DNA of 64,000 nt. Source: Psychrobacter nivimaris (GTDB lineage: Bacteria > Pseudomonadota > Gammaproteobacteria > Pseudomonadales > Moraxellaceae). The notes beneath the pieces are model-generated. The model worked only from the letters and a program-made list of their open reading frames with translations, had not been told where the DNA came from and ran no database searches. The DNA lies in the NCBI RefSeq assembly GCF_009812035.1, contig NZ_VZIZ01000007.1, forward strand, positions 1 through 64,000, in the 5' to 3' direction. Made by a program: the position numbers and the translations under genes. Below, piece by piece: positions 26,736 through 38,596 of the stretch (the first letter of the stretch is position 1; the number at the start of each line of letters is the position of its first letter).

Positions 26736-28424
26736 ATGAGTAACGAATATCAGTTTAAGCCCCACGAACAACCGATAATGGTGGGCTCTCCTGCCAATCC
26801 TGATCATCCTGCACGCCGTAAATTATTTTACTTACTGATTGGAATTTTCGTTGGTCTCACTGCTAGCTTTCAAAACGGTCTGCTCGTCGCAAATCTTACT
26901 CAAATTCAAGGTCAACTGGGCTTAACGCCAGCCGAAGGTGGGTGGATATCTGTCAGCTACAATATGACCAATGCCTGTATCACCGTTCTGCTGTACAAAA
27001 TTCGCCAACAATTTGGCATGTCACTTTTTAGTAAAATCACTCTGTTCTTTTTGTTAGCCGCCACGAGTCTACAGTGGCTAATCAGTAGTCATTTGCTAGA
27101 TACGCCTAATATTGGAATTGAGCCTTATTACCTAGAAATTGTCGCCAGAGGACTTAGTGGTATGGTCGCAAGTGGCATGACCATCTTGGGGTTATTCTAC
27201 TGTCTGCAAGGTATGCCAACCGTCAAGCGTACTAGTGGCTTAATATTGGGTTTTGGCTTGGTACAGTTTGGTATTCCATTATCACGAATCATCTCGCCCT
27301 ATCTCGCCATCGATGGTCAGCTTGAGAATTTATTTTTATTTCAATTTGGTTTGGCACTGATTTGTTTTGGACTGATTAATATATTGGAGCTACCACCAGG
27401 CAATACAGAAAAAGTATTTGAGAAACTCGATTTTTTAAGCTTTGCTTTTTTTGCGAGCGGGCTGGCGGCATTGGCTGTTATTTTGGTGCAAGGTAGGATT
27501 TTATGGTGGACGACGCCTTGGCTTGTCTATCCACTGATGATTGCTATCGTTGGGATTGGCATCGCTCTATGGATTGAAACACATCGAAAGAACCCAATGT
27601 TACAAGTCCGCTGGATGCGTAGTCGCAATATTATTGCCTTTATGATTACCGGCGCGGTCATGCGAATTTTACTATCTGAGCAAAATGTTGGTGCTGCAGG
27701 GTTACTTGCCAATTTGGGCTATGGTAACGATCAGTTAGTTACTTTTTATGCTGTCATAATGGCTGCCAGTGTGTTGGCTTTGGTGATTAGTATTTTTAGT
27801 ACCAACCCGATGGACTTGCGCCGTCCCGTTATTTTTGCAGTGGCATTGATTGCCTTGGGCTCTTGGATGGACGTTGGGGTTTCTATTAATTCTGCCCCCT
27901 ATATGTTTTATATTAGCCAGTTTTTGATTGCATTTGCCGCGGTATATTTCATGGGACCTTTGGTTTTTGAAGGATTTTTGCGGGCTATTGCTAGTGGCCC
28001 TGCTTATATCATTAGTTTTTCGGTTATCTTTGGTATTTCTCAAACGGTTGGCGGATTGGCAGGTGCAGCGGCTATTCAGGCATTTACGACCATTCGTACA
28101 CAAGTGCATTATGCAGATATGGTCAGCTCACTGAACTTGGGTAATCCTACGTTCAGCGCTCAAATTGCTGGTACTCGTAGTATATTGTCAAACCAAACGA
28201 CGGACGCAGCACAAGCGAATGTGGCCGCGATGAGCCAAGTGTTGCAAGGGATTCAGCGCCAAGCAACTGTCTCCGCTTATAGCGATCTGTTCTTTTTAAT
28301 GGCCAGTTTTGCTACTTTCGTTACAGCCATTTTATTGATCAACTATTTTTATAACCGTTACCACAAGCGCAATCCACTTGCTAAAGAGCTTGCCGTTATT
28401 GCAAAAATGCGTGAGTCAAAATAA
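26736..28424 (+). CDS. DHA2-family MFS multidrug efflux transporter (EmrB-like)
   Basis: A 562-aa polytopic protein with about 14 membrane segments, longer than EmrB (512 aa). NGLLVANLTQIQGQLGLTPAEGGWISVSYNM is in the place of the DHA2 motif D in helix 1. RGLSGMVASGMTILGLFY and FGLVQFGIPLSRIISPYL are core helices. It pairs with the membrane fusion protein encoded 85 bp downstream. The pair should pump drugs or other toxic compounds from the inner membrane through an outer membrane channel encoded elsewhere. The ribosome site is weak. Confidence 0.82.
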   Translation: MSNEYQFKPHEQPIMVGSPANPDHPARRKLFYLLIGIFVGLTASFQNGLLVANLTQIQGQLGLTPAEGGWISVSYNMTNACITVLLYKIRQQFGMSLFSKITLFFLLAATSLQWLISSHLLDTPNIGIEPYYLEIVARGLSGMVASGMTILGLFYCLQGMPTVKRTSGLILGFGLVQFGIPLSRIISPYLAIDGQLENLFLFQFGLALICFGLINILELPPGNTEKVFEKLDFLSFAFFASGLAALAVILVQGRILWWTTPWLVYPLMIAIVGIGIALWIETHRKNPMLQVRWMRSRNIIAFMITGAVMRILLSEQNVGAAGLLANLGYGNDQLVTFYAVIMAASVLALVISIFSTNPMDLRRPVIFAVALIALGSWMDVGVSINSAPYMFYISQFLIAFAAVYFMGPLVFEGFLRAIASGPAYIISFSVIFGISQTVGGLAGAAAIQAFTTIRTQVHYADMVSSLNLGNPTFSAQIAGTRSILSNQTTDAAQANVAAMSQVLQGIQRQATVSAYSDLFFLMASFATFVTAILLINYFYNRYHKRNPLAKELAVIAKMRESK

Positions 28425-28509
28425 CTCAGTTTATTCTATTAATCATGTTTCACCCCATTCATTTATAGCCAGTCTATTTTAATATTTATTAAAAATTTAG
28501 GAGCACGTC

Positions 28510-29781
28510 ATGAGCCAAGAAAAACCAAATGAGCTTAGTCAAACACCTCAGACGGCCACTGGCGCTCCAGCAACAGACACACCTATAGCGTCCGATATAA
28601 GTAAAGAAGAGTCTGCTACAACTTCTTCTCCATCAGTAACTAAGACAGCAGAAGGTGATGTAGAAAACAGTTCAGATAGCAATGAACCACCAATGCCACC
28701 AATGCCACCAAAAGAGCCAATACCCGATACTACTGGTTGGTCGCCCAAGAAAAAGTCCTATCTAAACTTAGGCTTATTAATTTTATTGATTGTCATTGGC
28801 GTAGCATTGATTTTGTATGCATGGAAGCTCCCACCGTTCACCCCAACGGTACAGCAAACCAATAATGCCTTTATTAAAGGTCAGACGACTATTATTAGCC
28901 CGCAAGTTTCTGGCTATGTCACCAAAGTAGCTGTGCAAGATTTCGCCAACGTAAAAGCGGGCGACTTACTCATAAAGATTGACGATCGAACCTTTCAGCA
29001 GCAGCTCGAACAAGCACAAGCGAATACCGAAGTAGCTCTTACTAACCGCTCTACTAATGAGCAAGATACGCAAACCAGCCAAGCACAAATTGAAGCACGT
29101 AGAGCTGATTTATATAGTGCCAAAATCAATGTGGAGAGTGCACGTGAAGATGTTAACCGTTATCAAGGTTTAGATGCTATTGGTGCGGTATCTAAAGCAG
29201 AAGTTGCTCATATCAAGGCGCAATTGGCTCAAGCGCAGGCAGGTGTACAGCAAGCAGAGGCTAATTTGCAAGCCGCTCAAGAAAACCGTGAAAAGACCAG
29301 TGGCAGTCGCTCATCGCTGGACGCAAATATTAAAAATGCTGAGGCAGGCGTCAAGCAAGCGCAAATCAATCTAGACAATACTATCATCACTGCGCCTGAA
29401 TCTGGCCAGCTAAGCCAAGTCAGTGTCAAAGAAGGTCAATACGTCAGCGCTGGTACGCAGCTCATGTATATCGTACCAAAAGGCATTTGGATAATTGCAA
29501 ACTTTAAGGAAACTCAAATAGCCAATATGGCAATCGGTGAGCCTGCGACCATTCATGTCGATGCGCTTGGCGGTGCCAAATTTAATGGTCACATCAGTAA
29601 TATCTCGCCAGCGACTGGCAGTGAGTTTAGTGCAGGTGCAGCCAACCCTGCGACTGGTAACTACATAAAAATCGCTCAACGTATTCCTGTACGCATCGAC
29701 CTAGACCAAGATCAGCCTGAACTGGCACGCTTACGCCCTGGCATGTCAGTCTCAGTGGATGTCGATACCAATATTAAATGA
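28510..29781 (+). CDS. HlyD/EmrA-type membrane fusion protein
   Basis: A 423-aa periplasmic adaptor. The N-terminal 78 residues are polar, acidic and low-complexity, with a PPMPPMPPKEP stretch, in the cytoplasm. One membrane helix follows (LNLGLLILLIVIGVALILYA). After that come a lipoyl/barrel-sandwich half NNAFIKGQTTIISPQVSGYV, an alpha-helical coiled-coil hairpin rich in Ala and Gln (about residues 160-280), the second half TIITAPESGQLSQVSVKEGQYVSAG and a beta-barrel. AGGAGCACGTC precedes the ATG. The long cytoplasmic tail is larger than in EmrA. Partner of the upstream transporter. Confidence 0.88.
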   Translation: MSQEKPNELSQTPQTATGAPATDTPIASDISKEESATTSSPSVTKTAEGDVENSSDSNEPPMPPMPPKEPIPDTTGWSPKKKSYLNLGLLILLIVIGVALILYAWKLPPFTPTVQQTNNAFIKGQTTIISPQVSGYVTKVAVQDFANVKAGDLLIKIDDRTFQQQLEQAQANTEVALTNRSTNEQDTQTSQAQIEARRADLYSAKINVESAREDVNRYQGLDAIGAVSKAEVAHIKAQLAQAQAGVQQAEANLQAAQENREKTSGSRSSLDANIKNAEAGVKQAQINLDNTIITAPESGQLSQVSVKEGQYVSAGTQLMYIVPKGIWIIANFKETQIANMAIGEPATIHVDALGGAKFNGHISNISPATGSEFSAGAANPATGNYIKIAQRIPVRIDLDQDQPELARLRPGMSVSVDVDTNIK

Positions 29782-29838
29782 AAGGTTAAATAAAAAGTTA
29801 AATACGAGATGATGCTAATTAAGGTCAATAGCTAACGT

Positions 29839-29888
29839 AAAAAAGCCACCCTAGATACCAAAGAAATTGGATTTAGAGTGGCTTTTTT
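29839..29888. terminator. Bidirectional terminator, convergent genes
   Basis: Fifteen-base arms beginning AAAAAAGCCAC and ending GTGGCTTTTTT pair with one mismatch. A small inner stem CCAA/TTGG lies in the loop. It lies between the adaptor gene and pdxH, which face each other. Confidence 0.85.
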
Positions 29889-29923
29889 AGTTTTGTATAA
29901 TCTATAGCTTCAAACTATAACAA

Positions 29924-30601
29924 CTATGGCAATAAACGTTTGGTCGTCCAGCTTGTATTGCCTTCATTGACTTTACTATCATCGCCGCTACTCTGCGTAT
30001 ACACAATTCGGTCATGCATCCGATTGGCTCGACCTTGCCAAAACTCAATACTTTCAACCGTAATCTCATACCCACCCCAAAACTCTGGCGTTGGTACAGT
30101 AGTATTGTCAGGGTGCGCTGCTTGAAGCTGTTCAAACGTTTGCTCCATGATTTCACGATTGGCCACTTCACCACTTTGCGGTTGACTGACCCAAGCGCCT
30201 ACTTGACTATCATGAGGACGTTTTTGAAAGTAAGCAGCAGATTTATCAGCATCTATTTTAGCGATACTACCGCTGATACGGACTTGACGCTCCAGCTCAT
30301 GCCAAAAGAATAACGCTTCAGCGTTAGGGTTTTCTGTAATATCCTGGCCTTTTGCGCTTTCATAATTGGTATAGAAAACAATACCCGTCTCAGTAATCTC
30401 GCGTAGTAACACAATACGGACGCTAGGCTTATTGTCTGCGCCACATGTTGCCAAACTCATTGCATAAGGCTCTTGCACCTTTTGCACTAACGCTTCATTC
30501 ATCCAAGCTTTTAAAAGCTCGAATGGTGACGTTGGTACTGACTGTTGGTCAAGCTCACCTTTCTCGTATGAGAGGCGTTGGTCGGTAAAGTCCATGCTCA
30601 T
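29924..30601 (-). CDS. pdxH: Pyridoxamine/pyridoxine 5'-phosphate oxidase
   Basis: A 225-aa FMN oxidase that makes pyridoxal 5'-phosphate, the last step of vitamin B6 supply. Typical blocks: PYAMSLATCGADNKPSVRIVLLRE (FMN site), FYTNYESAKGQDI, FFWHELERQVRISG, YFQKRPHDSQVGAWVSQPQS, and the C-terminal WQGRANRMHDRI(V)Y. The last part normally ends RLxP, and here it reads TTKRLLP. Length is as in the family. It stands alone between a terminator and glmM. Confidence 0.95.
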   Translation of the reverse strand: MSMDFTDQRLSYEKGELDQQSVPTSPFELLKAWMNEALVQKVQEPYAMSLATCGADNKPSVRIVLLREITETGIVFYTNYESAKGQDITENPNAEALFFWHELERQVRISGSIAKIDADKSAAYFQKRPHDSQVGAWVSQPQSGEVANREIMEQTFEQLQAAHPDNTTVPTPEFWGGYEITVESIEFWQGRANRMHDRIVYTQSSGDDSKVNEGNTSWTTKRLLP

Positions 30602-30704
30602 GGCAGCTCCTTATTTGAAAACTATAATGTTGTTGTCTCGAATACCAGTCATTATCTTAAATACCAGTTACTATTTTGAATACCAGTTATTGCCTAGAAT
30701 GCTA

Positions 30705-32072
30705 TTAGCCTAGTACCGACTTTATAAGATCAGCTAAGTCATTAGCCATTACATCACATTCTATTTCATCATCTGATTCCACCATCACACGAATCATAGG
30801 CTCTGTACCTGACTGACGTATCAATAGACGACCTCGACCTTCTAGTGTTGCCTGTGCTTTATCAAAAGCAGCAACCAACTCCTCATGTTTGAATGGATCT
30901 TGCATTTGAGACAAACGTACATTGACTAGCTTTTGCGGTAACACTTCAAAACCTTCAACAAGCTCACTCAACGCACGCTCTTTGGCTTGCATCACTGCCA
31001 GTACTTGCAAACCAGCAATGATAGCGTCCCCTGTGCGACTTTTATCTAAGCAGAGAATATGACCAGATGGCTCACCGCCCAATATCCAACCATTGGCTTC
31101 TAAATCCTGCATCACATAGCGATCACCCACTTTTGCACGAGTAAACTGAATATTTGCATCTTTTAGTGCCAACTCTAACCCCATGTTACTCATGAGTGTA
31201 CCCACTACGCCTTCAGCTTTGGTTTTACCTTGGGTAGCAAGCACATATAAAATACCGTCTCCGTCGACTAACTTACCCGTCTCATCAACCATTACGATAC
31301 GATCGCCATCACCATCTAGTGCAATACCGACATCTGCTTCATGCTCAAGCACAGCCTTTTGTAAGCTTTCAGGATGGGTAGAGCCACATTCAGCATTTAT
31401 ATTGATGCCATCTGGCGTATTATTAATGGCAATCACGTTGGCACCCAACTCGCGCATTACTCTAGGTGCTACGCTATAGCCTGCACCATTGGCACAATCC
31501 ACTACTACCGTCAGATGACTGAGGTCATATTGATAAGGAAAACTGCCTTTGCAAAACTCAATATAGCGACCTTTAGCATCATCAATACGATTATTCTTAC
31601 CTAAATTTGCAGGATCAAGAATAGGCATTATGGCAACATCACTACCAACGTCGTTCATAATTGCCGTCAATTTATCATTGATTGCAGTTTGCATCTCATC
31701 ACTTATCTTTTTGCCATCACCTGAGAAAAACTTGATGCCATTATCATAATAAGGGTTGTGCGAGGCTGAAATAACCACACCAGCATCTGCATTAAAGCTA
31801 CGGGTCAAATGCGCAATCGCTGGAGTCGGCAATGGACCAAGCATATAGACATCAACACCAGCCGCATTAAAACCTGCTTGTAATGCTCCCTCTATCACAT
31901 AGCCTGACAGACGCGTATCTTTACCAATCACCACACTTGGCTTACGCGTAGGATTTTCATTTTTTTCTATGAGGACAAGCCCAGTGACGTAGCCTAGTTT
32001 TAAAATAAAGTCTGGTGTAATTGGTAATTCACCAAATTTTCCGCGAATTCCATCAGTGCCAAAATAGCTCAT
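30705..32072 (-). CDS. glmM: Phosphoglucosamine mutase
   Basis: A 455-aa alpha-D-phosphohexomutase converting glucosamine-6-phosphate to glucosamine-1-phosphate for peptidoglycan and lipopolysaccharide. YFGTDGIRG at the N-terminus, catalytic Ser104 in [14 protein letters not shown], the metal loop DGDGDR, the sugar-binding GGEPSGHI and the phosphate-binding [14 protein letters not shown] are all intact. Length is close to the usual 445. It lies downstream of the guaB terminator and is probably transcribed on its own. Confidence 0.96.
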   Translation of the reverse strand: MSYFGTDGIRGKFGELPITPDFILKLGYVTGLVLIEKNENPTRKPSVVIGKDTRLSGYVIEGALQAGFNAAGVDVYMLGPLPTPAIAHLTRSFNADAGVVISASHNPYYDNGIKFFSGDGKKISDEMQTAINDKLTAIMNDVGSDVAIMPILDPANLGKNNRIDDAKGRYIEFCKGSFPYQYDLSHLTVVVDCANGAGYSVAPRVMRELGANVIAINNTPDGININAECGSTHPESLQKAVLEHEADVGIALDGDGDRIVMVDETGKLVDGDGILYVLATQGKTKAEGVVGTLMSNMGLELALKDANIQFTRAKVGDRYVMQDLEANGWILGGEPSGHILCLDKSRTGDAIIAGLQVLAVMQAKERALSELVEGFEVLPQKLVNVRLSQMQDPFKHEELVAAFDKAQATLEGRGRLLIRQSGTEPMIRVMVESDDEIECDVMANDLADLIKSVLG

Positions 32073-32163
32073 TATGTTTTCCTCAAGTCAAAAAAATAAA
32101 AGGCCAAACGTATACGCAGGCAATACTATTGTTGTAATAATCTGTTTCTGTATTTTACAAAAA

Positions 32164-32199
32164 AAACAGCCAACAATAACAGAGCATTGTTGGCTGTTT
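32164..32199 (-). terminator. guaB terminator
   Basis: A perfect 14-bp stem AAACAGCCAACAAT/ATTGTTGGCTGTTT with an 8-base loop. On the minus strand it is followed by a long T-run, about 90 bp past the guaB stop. Confidence 0.92.
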
Positions 32200-32284
32200 G
32201 TATCTTAAGCTCGCTGCAGCCTTACGTCTCAGCTAACATTAATACGATTTAAAACCATAAAAGATAAGCATTTTACGGAACGAT

Positions 32285-33775
<1,491 letters not shown>

Positions 33776-34034
33776 TTATTTTGATGGGTAGGAGCTCAGG
33801 GTAAAGCGTATCAATCATTGCAGCTGCATACACAGTGCTGACTCATCGCTAACCACTCAGTTATCCTATAAAAATAACGCCACATTATAACAAATAAGCA
33901 CCTCACTGACACACTATATTTGTCAGATTATTTTACACAAGTAAGTCTTTATCGATGACAATCATGCTTCAAACCATGAATACCTCGCTTTTAAAGCTAT
34001 TCAAGTTCGCAAAGCTCATCGCTACTCCCAATTT

Positions 34035-36020
34035 CTAGTCATCTTTTGTTAACGTAAAGCGCTCTGTAGGTAGATACTTGTTCTGCTGTGCGTGCAGGTA
34101 ACCAAGCATTTTCTCTCGTATCTCACAGGCCAGCGTCCATGCTTCTATAGGCCCTACCGATGAAACAGCGCCGCGCAGCTGAATAGTATTTTCGGTCACA
34201 TCAACCACATACATCTCAGGTTCTGTTTTATTATCCCAAAGCTTATTGTCCTTGACCATCGATATAAATGCCTCTCGGATAGCGTCGATATCTGCGCCAT
34301 AATCGATATACAAAAACACAGGACAGGTCTGATGAACCTCTGTATGCGACCAGTTTTCCACTCGTTCAGTGATTAGCTCACGCATCGGCACGATCAATCG
34401 ACGCTCGTCCCATGTTTTTAACACGGCATAAGTATAACGCAGGTCTTCGACCGTACTAAAATTGCCATCCATTATCACACTATCACCAATCCGCACTGGC
34501 TGCGTCACTGCCACCTGTACACCAGCGATGATATTCCCCAATATCGGCTGTGCTGCAATACCGATAACCACACCTGCAATACCCGCTGAAGTCAGTAACG
34601 TCTTGCCAAGGCCTTCCATATTGGCAAATTCACTAAGACCTATCCAGAAACTTCCCAAAATCATCACAAAAATAAACACACGACGGAATATTGATACATA
34701 AGTACGGCGACGACGTTCTTTATCAAAATGCTCTGCAGCCAGATTCTCAATCTGCATGTCTTGATAGCGATTGGCAAAAAAGTTAATGATACGAATACCC
34801 AACCACATAGTACTAAATACCAGTCCAATCCAAATCAATGGACGCGTAGATGAGGCAACTGCATCTAAATAAGGAAAACCACCTGAAACCAAGGTAAAAA
34901 CCAGTGAAAAACTGATGGTAAAGGTTAATGGTACTGTTAGCTTGCTAACCAAATCTGCGACGCCATTGGTACTGCCAACATACACGCTGTATTTTTCTTC
35001 ATCGATATAATGATTGATGATTTTTGCAGTACCTTTACTCAGTAGCCAACCCATCCCCATGGTTAATAAAAAGAACAATATCAGCGCTGAGAATTCCCAT
35101 AGCGCAATTCCAAAAAACTTTAGCTTTAACCAAGTGGGCAAATAACGCTCGAACTCAGCTGGATGATACTGCTCATAGAGATTATCAATATTGCCTACTG
35201 TCTGCGCCGAAAACACCCAAACAGGGGCTTCATCCCCTACTCGTACTCGTTGCAAATAAATAGGAACACGGCGCTCGCGATAATCAATATAGCCAAGCTG
35301 AATAGAACGTCTGGCAATACCCATGACACTGCTATTATTACCAAGCGGTGGTTCAATTAAGCCATCGGGACGATCTGGCATATCATCGAATACATATAGC
35401 TCCTTTTCAGACAATAAAAAATCCAGTCGTTTTGTGAGATCAAGCGCACGACTACGTTGGCTTTTCTCATCAATCAAGTTCATATTTAGTGCGTAAGCGG
35501 CCAAATCATACTGCTGTTTCATTAATGCTGATTGAAAAAACTCTAAGGCTGCAAGCGGTGTTTCTAAGTTAGCTGGCTCAGATAACGGTGGCAACCCAGC
35601 ATTTAGTTTATCGAGAATATAGTAGCTCTCACTATATTCTCCGGTCAGTGCCGTATCCCCTTGTAGCCTGCCTGCCTGCTCTACTGCGTTACGTTCAGTA
35701 GGATCAAAGATCTCTTCAGTAATACCAGAAATACTAACACTTTCATCTTTAAGCGCATTGACTTGCTGAGCGGCATATTCAGAAAAACTATCAGGCTTAC
35801 TAGGCGTTTGTTTTTCCGGCTCGCTCGTGCTCTGTTCATTTTCACTATTTGCTGCATAAGCGGGTGAATAGATGACACTTATAGCGACAATCAAAAAGCC
35901 CAACAATACTTGCAGCACATGGCTTTTAAAACGACTTTTCTCTACATCTACTTGATGATTATCATCTGAGCGCAAAACGGCACAATGATGGTTCATAGGA
36001 TTGTCTTTAAGTGTATTCAT
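34035..36020 (-). CDS. Large MscS-family mechanosensitive channel
   Basis: A 661-aa membrane protein. After a hydrophobic signal-like segment (about residues 33-55) there is a large polar, periplasmic-type region of about 250 residues, then four to five transmembrane helices, then the MscS pore-lining and beta domain (TSAGIAGVVIGIAAQPILGNIIAGVQVAVTQPVRIGD) and the alpha/beta tail (TEVHQTCPVFLYIDYGAD...). It should gate under membrane tension. The size resembles YnaI/YbdG-like or larger paralogues, so substrate-specific regulation is unknown. Two possible starts exist (36020, or the ATG 8 codons later); neither has a strong ribosome site. Confidence 0.85.
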   Translation of the reverse strand: MNTLKDNPMNHHCAVLRSDDNHQVDVEKSRFKSHVLQVLLGFLIVAISVIYSPAYAANSENEQSTSEPEKQTPSKPDSFSEYAAQQVNALKDESVSISGITEEIFDPTERNAVEQAGRLQGDTALTGEYSESYYILDKLNAGLPPLSEPANLETPLAALEFFQSALMKQQYDLAAYALNMNLIDEKSQRSRALDLTKRLDFLLSEKELYVFDDMPDRPDGLIEPPLGNNSSVMGIARRSIQLGYIDYRERRVPIYLQRVRVGDEAPVWVFSAQTVGNIDNLYEQYHPAEFERYLPTWLKLKFFGIALWEFSALILFFLLTMGMGWLLSKGTAKIINHYIDEEKYSVYVGSTNGVADLVSKLTVPLTFTISFSLVFTLVSGGFPYLDAVASSTRPLIWIGLVFSTMWLGIRIINFFANRYQDMQIENLAAEHFDKERRRRTYVSIFRRVFIFVMILGSFWIGLSEFANMEGLGKTLLTSAGIAGVVIGIAAQPILGNIIAGVQVAVTQPVRIGDSVIMDGNFSTVEDLRYTYAVLKTWDERRLIVPMRELITERVENWSHTEVHQTCPVFLYIDYGADIDAIREAFISMVKDNKLWDNKTEPEMYVVDVTENTIQLRGAVSSVGPIEAWTLACEIREKMLGYLHAQQNKYLPTERFTLTKDD

Positions 36021-36092
36021 GTTTTCAAAGCCATCAGTCTACAAAAGGAAAGTATAAAAAATATATCGCTGCTGCTTTAACCTAATTCAGTA

Positions 36093-36122
36093 AGCAAAAA
36101 AAAGCCAGCCTAAAGCTGACTT
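36093..36122 (-). terminator. cysS terminator
   Basis: Arms AAGCCAGC/GCTGACTT (one G-U on the RNA), loop of 5. The minus strand runs into eight T. It is about 50 bp past the cysS stop. Confidence 0.8.
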
Positions 36123-36174
36123 AATTTATTACGAGATTTGTAGCTATTTACCATATAGACGGCAAAAAATTATT

Positions 36175-37635
36175 TTAAGCGCGGCGCCATGTCGTGCCAG
36201 CACGGCTATCTTCGAGCTCAATACCCGCCTCTTTTAATTGCTCACGTATCTCATCAGCACGGGCAAAGTTTTTGTTGGCTTTAGACTCTGCACGTTCGAT
36301 GATTAAATTATCAATAACGGCATCCGTTAGACCATCTTCTGCCTGATCACCAATCACTGCTTGCAAAAACTGCTGCACTGGCTGCTGTAAAATATTTAAT
36401 ACCTGAGCCAATGCTTTTAGTTGCTGGGCTAATTGCCATGCGGTATCGACGTCTTCCGCTTTAATGGCTTTGTTGATATCACGAGCCAATCCAAATAAGA
36501 CACTGATAGCCGTCGAGCTATTAAAGTCGTCATTCATCGCCTTGATGAAGTCTTGACCAACCGCGCTATTGTAAGCTTCAGCCACTAAATCTTCATTGAT
36601 TATGATTGACTGTCCTTTTTGCTGCTCAGCCAATTTTAGTGCATTATACAGTCTACTTAGGCTATTATGCGCTTCATCTAAGGCGCTATCAGAGAAGTTA
36701 ACTTGGCTGCGATAATGGCTCGATAATAAGAAAAAACGTACCGTCTCGGGTAAGTACTTTGCCATGACATCGCGAATGGTAAAAAAGTTGCCTAATGATT
36801 TAGACATTTTTTCGCCATCGACATTGATAAAACCAACATGCATCCAGTTGCGTGCATACTCACAACCAGTCGCTGCCTCAGACTGCGCGATTTCGTTTTC
36901 GTGATGCGGGAACTGTAAGTCATGACCACCGCCATGAATATCAAAGGTACTACCTAAGCACTTAGTCGACATCGCTGAGCATTCAATATGCCAGCCTGGA
37001 CGCCCTTGACCCCATGGTGATGCCCACTGCGGCTCGTCAGGTTTTGCCGCTTTCCATAGTACAAAGTCAAATGGATTACGTTTATCATTTTCAACTTCGA
37101 CTCGCGAACCTGCCTGCATATCATCCAGATTACGCTTCGATAATTTGCCATAACCGTCAAAGCTATCAACAGCATAGTAGACATCACCATTGTCGCCTGC
37201 ATACGCGTAGTTGCCAGTGACTAACGTCTCAATCATATCCTGCATATCATCGATATGATCGGTTGCACGTGGCTCAGCATTTGGCATCTCACAACCAAGC
37301 GCAGTCGCATCTTCATGCATTGCTTCAATAAAGCGCTGCGTCAATGTACCAATCTCTTCACCGTTTTCAGCAGCACGGGCAATGATTTTATCATCGATAT
37401 CAGTGATATTACGTACGTAATTCACGTTGTAACCCAAACGTGCCAACCAACGAACGGCCATATCAAAACCGACCATCACTCGCGCATGACCAATATGACA
37501 ATAGTCATAAACAGTCATGCCGCACACATACATACCAACCTGCCCTGCTTTGAGTGGTACAAACTGACGCTTGCTGCCAGTCAATGAATCGTAAATGGCA
37601 AGTTGGGACATCGCATCTGCAAGTGGTGTGGTCAT
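36175..37635 (-). CDS. cysS: Cysteinyl-tRNA synthetase
   Basis: Class I synthetase charging tRNA-Cys, 486 aa from the ATG at 37635. An upstream in-frame extension to 37707 is not supported, since the family begins at about the [11 protein letters not shown] segment. Motifs: Zn and HIGH region [26 protein letters not shown], and the C-x8-H Zn ligands near [43 protein letters not shown] appears as [13 protein letters not shown], with a C-terminal DALR-like anticodon domain. The ribosome site is weak (AAGG 14 bases upstream). Confidence 0.97.
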   Translation of the reverse strand: MTTPLADAMSQLAIYDSLTGSKRQFVPLKAGQVGMYVCGMTVYDYCHIGHARVMVGFDMAVRWLARLGYNVNYVRNITDIDDKIIARAAENGEEIGTLTQRFIEAMHEDATALGCEMPNAEPRATDHIDDMQDMIETLVTGNYAYAGDNGDVYYAVDSFDGYGKLSKRNLDDMQAGSRVEVENDKRNPFDFVLWKAAKPDEPQWASPWGQGRPGWHIECSAMSTKCLGSTFDIHGGGHDLQFPHHENEIAQSEAATGCEYARNWMHVGFINVDGEKMSKSLGNFFTIRDVMAKYLPETVRFFLLSSHYRSQVNFSDSALDEAHNSLSRLYNALKLAEQQKGQSIIINEDLVAEAYNSAVGQDFIKAMNDDFNSSTAISVLFGLARDINKAIKAEDVDTAWQLAQQLKALAQVLNILQQPVQQFLQAVIGDQAEDGLTDAVIDNLIIERAESKANKNFARADEIREQLKEAGIELEDSRAGTTWRRA

Positions 37636-37867
37636 AGTAAAAAAGCCTTGTAACGTAAATAAAATAGAGAAATGGGAAATCTCAGCCGCCGTGTATGAAT
37701 AAGCCATACCAACGACTGTAACTATAAATCAAGAAAATAAAAAATTCAGACCAAAAAACGTCGTGATATAAAACGTAACCCATTATCTTAGCGAAAACAG
37801 GCGTAAAATACTACAATGAGCGTGCAACTAACGCTATTCAATCATAAAAACCGTTAAGGATGTAAAG

Positions 37868-38464
37868 ATGGGCAATCGCTTAAGCAAAATATACACACGT
37901 ACTGGAGATGACGGCAGCACTGGTATGGCTGATGGCAGCCGCCTTAGTAAAGCGGACGATCTATTTAGCGTCATGGGTGACATCGACGAGCTCAACTCAC
38001 ATATCGGCTTGGTACGTGCGCAATTAAAGCACAATAAAGGGCAATCTATAGAAAAAGAGTTCTCTGAAGCCTTGGTCATCATTCAGCACCTGTTATTCAA
38101 TATAGGCGGCGAGCTTGCTATGCCAGAGTATGAAGGAGTTAATGCCCCTCATATTGAATGGTTAGAGCAGCAAATAGATATGATGAATGCCACATTGCCA
38201 CCGCTAAAAGACTTTATTTTGCCGACAGGTTCTATATTGGTGAGTCAATTACACGTGGCGCGTAGTGTATGTCGCCGTGCTGAACGCCAAGCTGTGATCT
38301 TGCAGCAGCAGCGTCCACAAGCGATTCGCAGTACTGCCGTCAGCTTTATTAATCGCTTATCTGATTGGTTATTTGTCGCTGCACGCTTTTGTACAGACCC
38401 AGAAAAAGTCTCTGAGGTGTTATGGGACAGTCAAGCATTGGAGACGTTCACTGACAGTCAATAA
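37868..38464 (+). CDS. ATP:cob(I)alamin adenosyltransferase, PduO-type
   Basis: A 198-aa enzyme that transfers the 5'-deoxyadenosyl group of ATP to cob(I)alamin. KIYTRTGDDGSTGMADGSR is the N-terminal ATP-binding signature and ARSVCRRAERQAV is the conserved helix with the catalytic Arg/Glu. NRLSDWLFVAARF near the end is typical. AAGGATGTAAAG precedes the ATG. It could support methylmalonyl-CoA mutase or another B12 enzyme in propionate metabolism, since propionyl-CoA is made by the valine cluster; no mutase is in the window. Confidence 0.9.
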   Translation: MGNRLSKIYTRTGDDGSTGMADGSRLSKADDLFSVMGDIDELNSHIGLVRAQLKHNKGQSIEKEFSEALVIIQHLLFNIGGELAMPEYEGVNAPHIEWLEQQIDMMNATLPPLKDFILPTGSILVSQLHVARSVCRRAERQAVILQQQRPQAIRSTAVSFINRLSDWLFVAARFCTDPEKVSEVLWDSQALETFTDSQ

Positions 38465-38502
38465 TACAAACTAAGTATTTGACAATAAATAGCTTAAACA
38501 CA

Positions 38503-38536
38503 AAAAACCCCGCGACATGATTGTTGCGGGGTTTTT
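38503..38536. terminator. Bidirectional terminator, convergent genes
   Basis: Fifteen-base arms AAAAACCCCGCGACA / TGTTGCGGGGTTTTT with one G-T pair and a TGAT loop. It lies between the adenosyltransferase and the lipoprotein gene, which converge. Confidence 0.92.
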
Positions 38537-38596
38537 ATTATTGAGCGATAACAATTCGGTTTACTGGATATCGCTACCTCTTATTACAATGACCAA

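Noticed and set aside
37636-37707. 24-residue N-terminal extension of CysS
   Set aside because: No family member has it, and a plausible ATG is at 37635.
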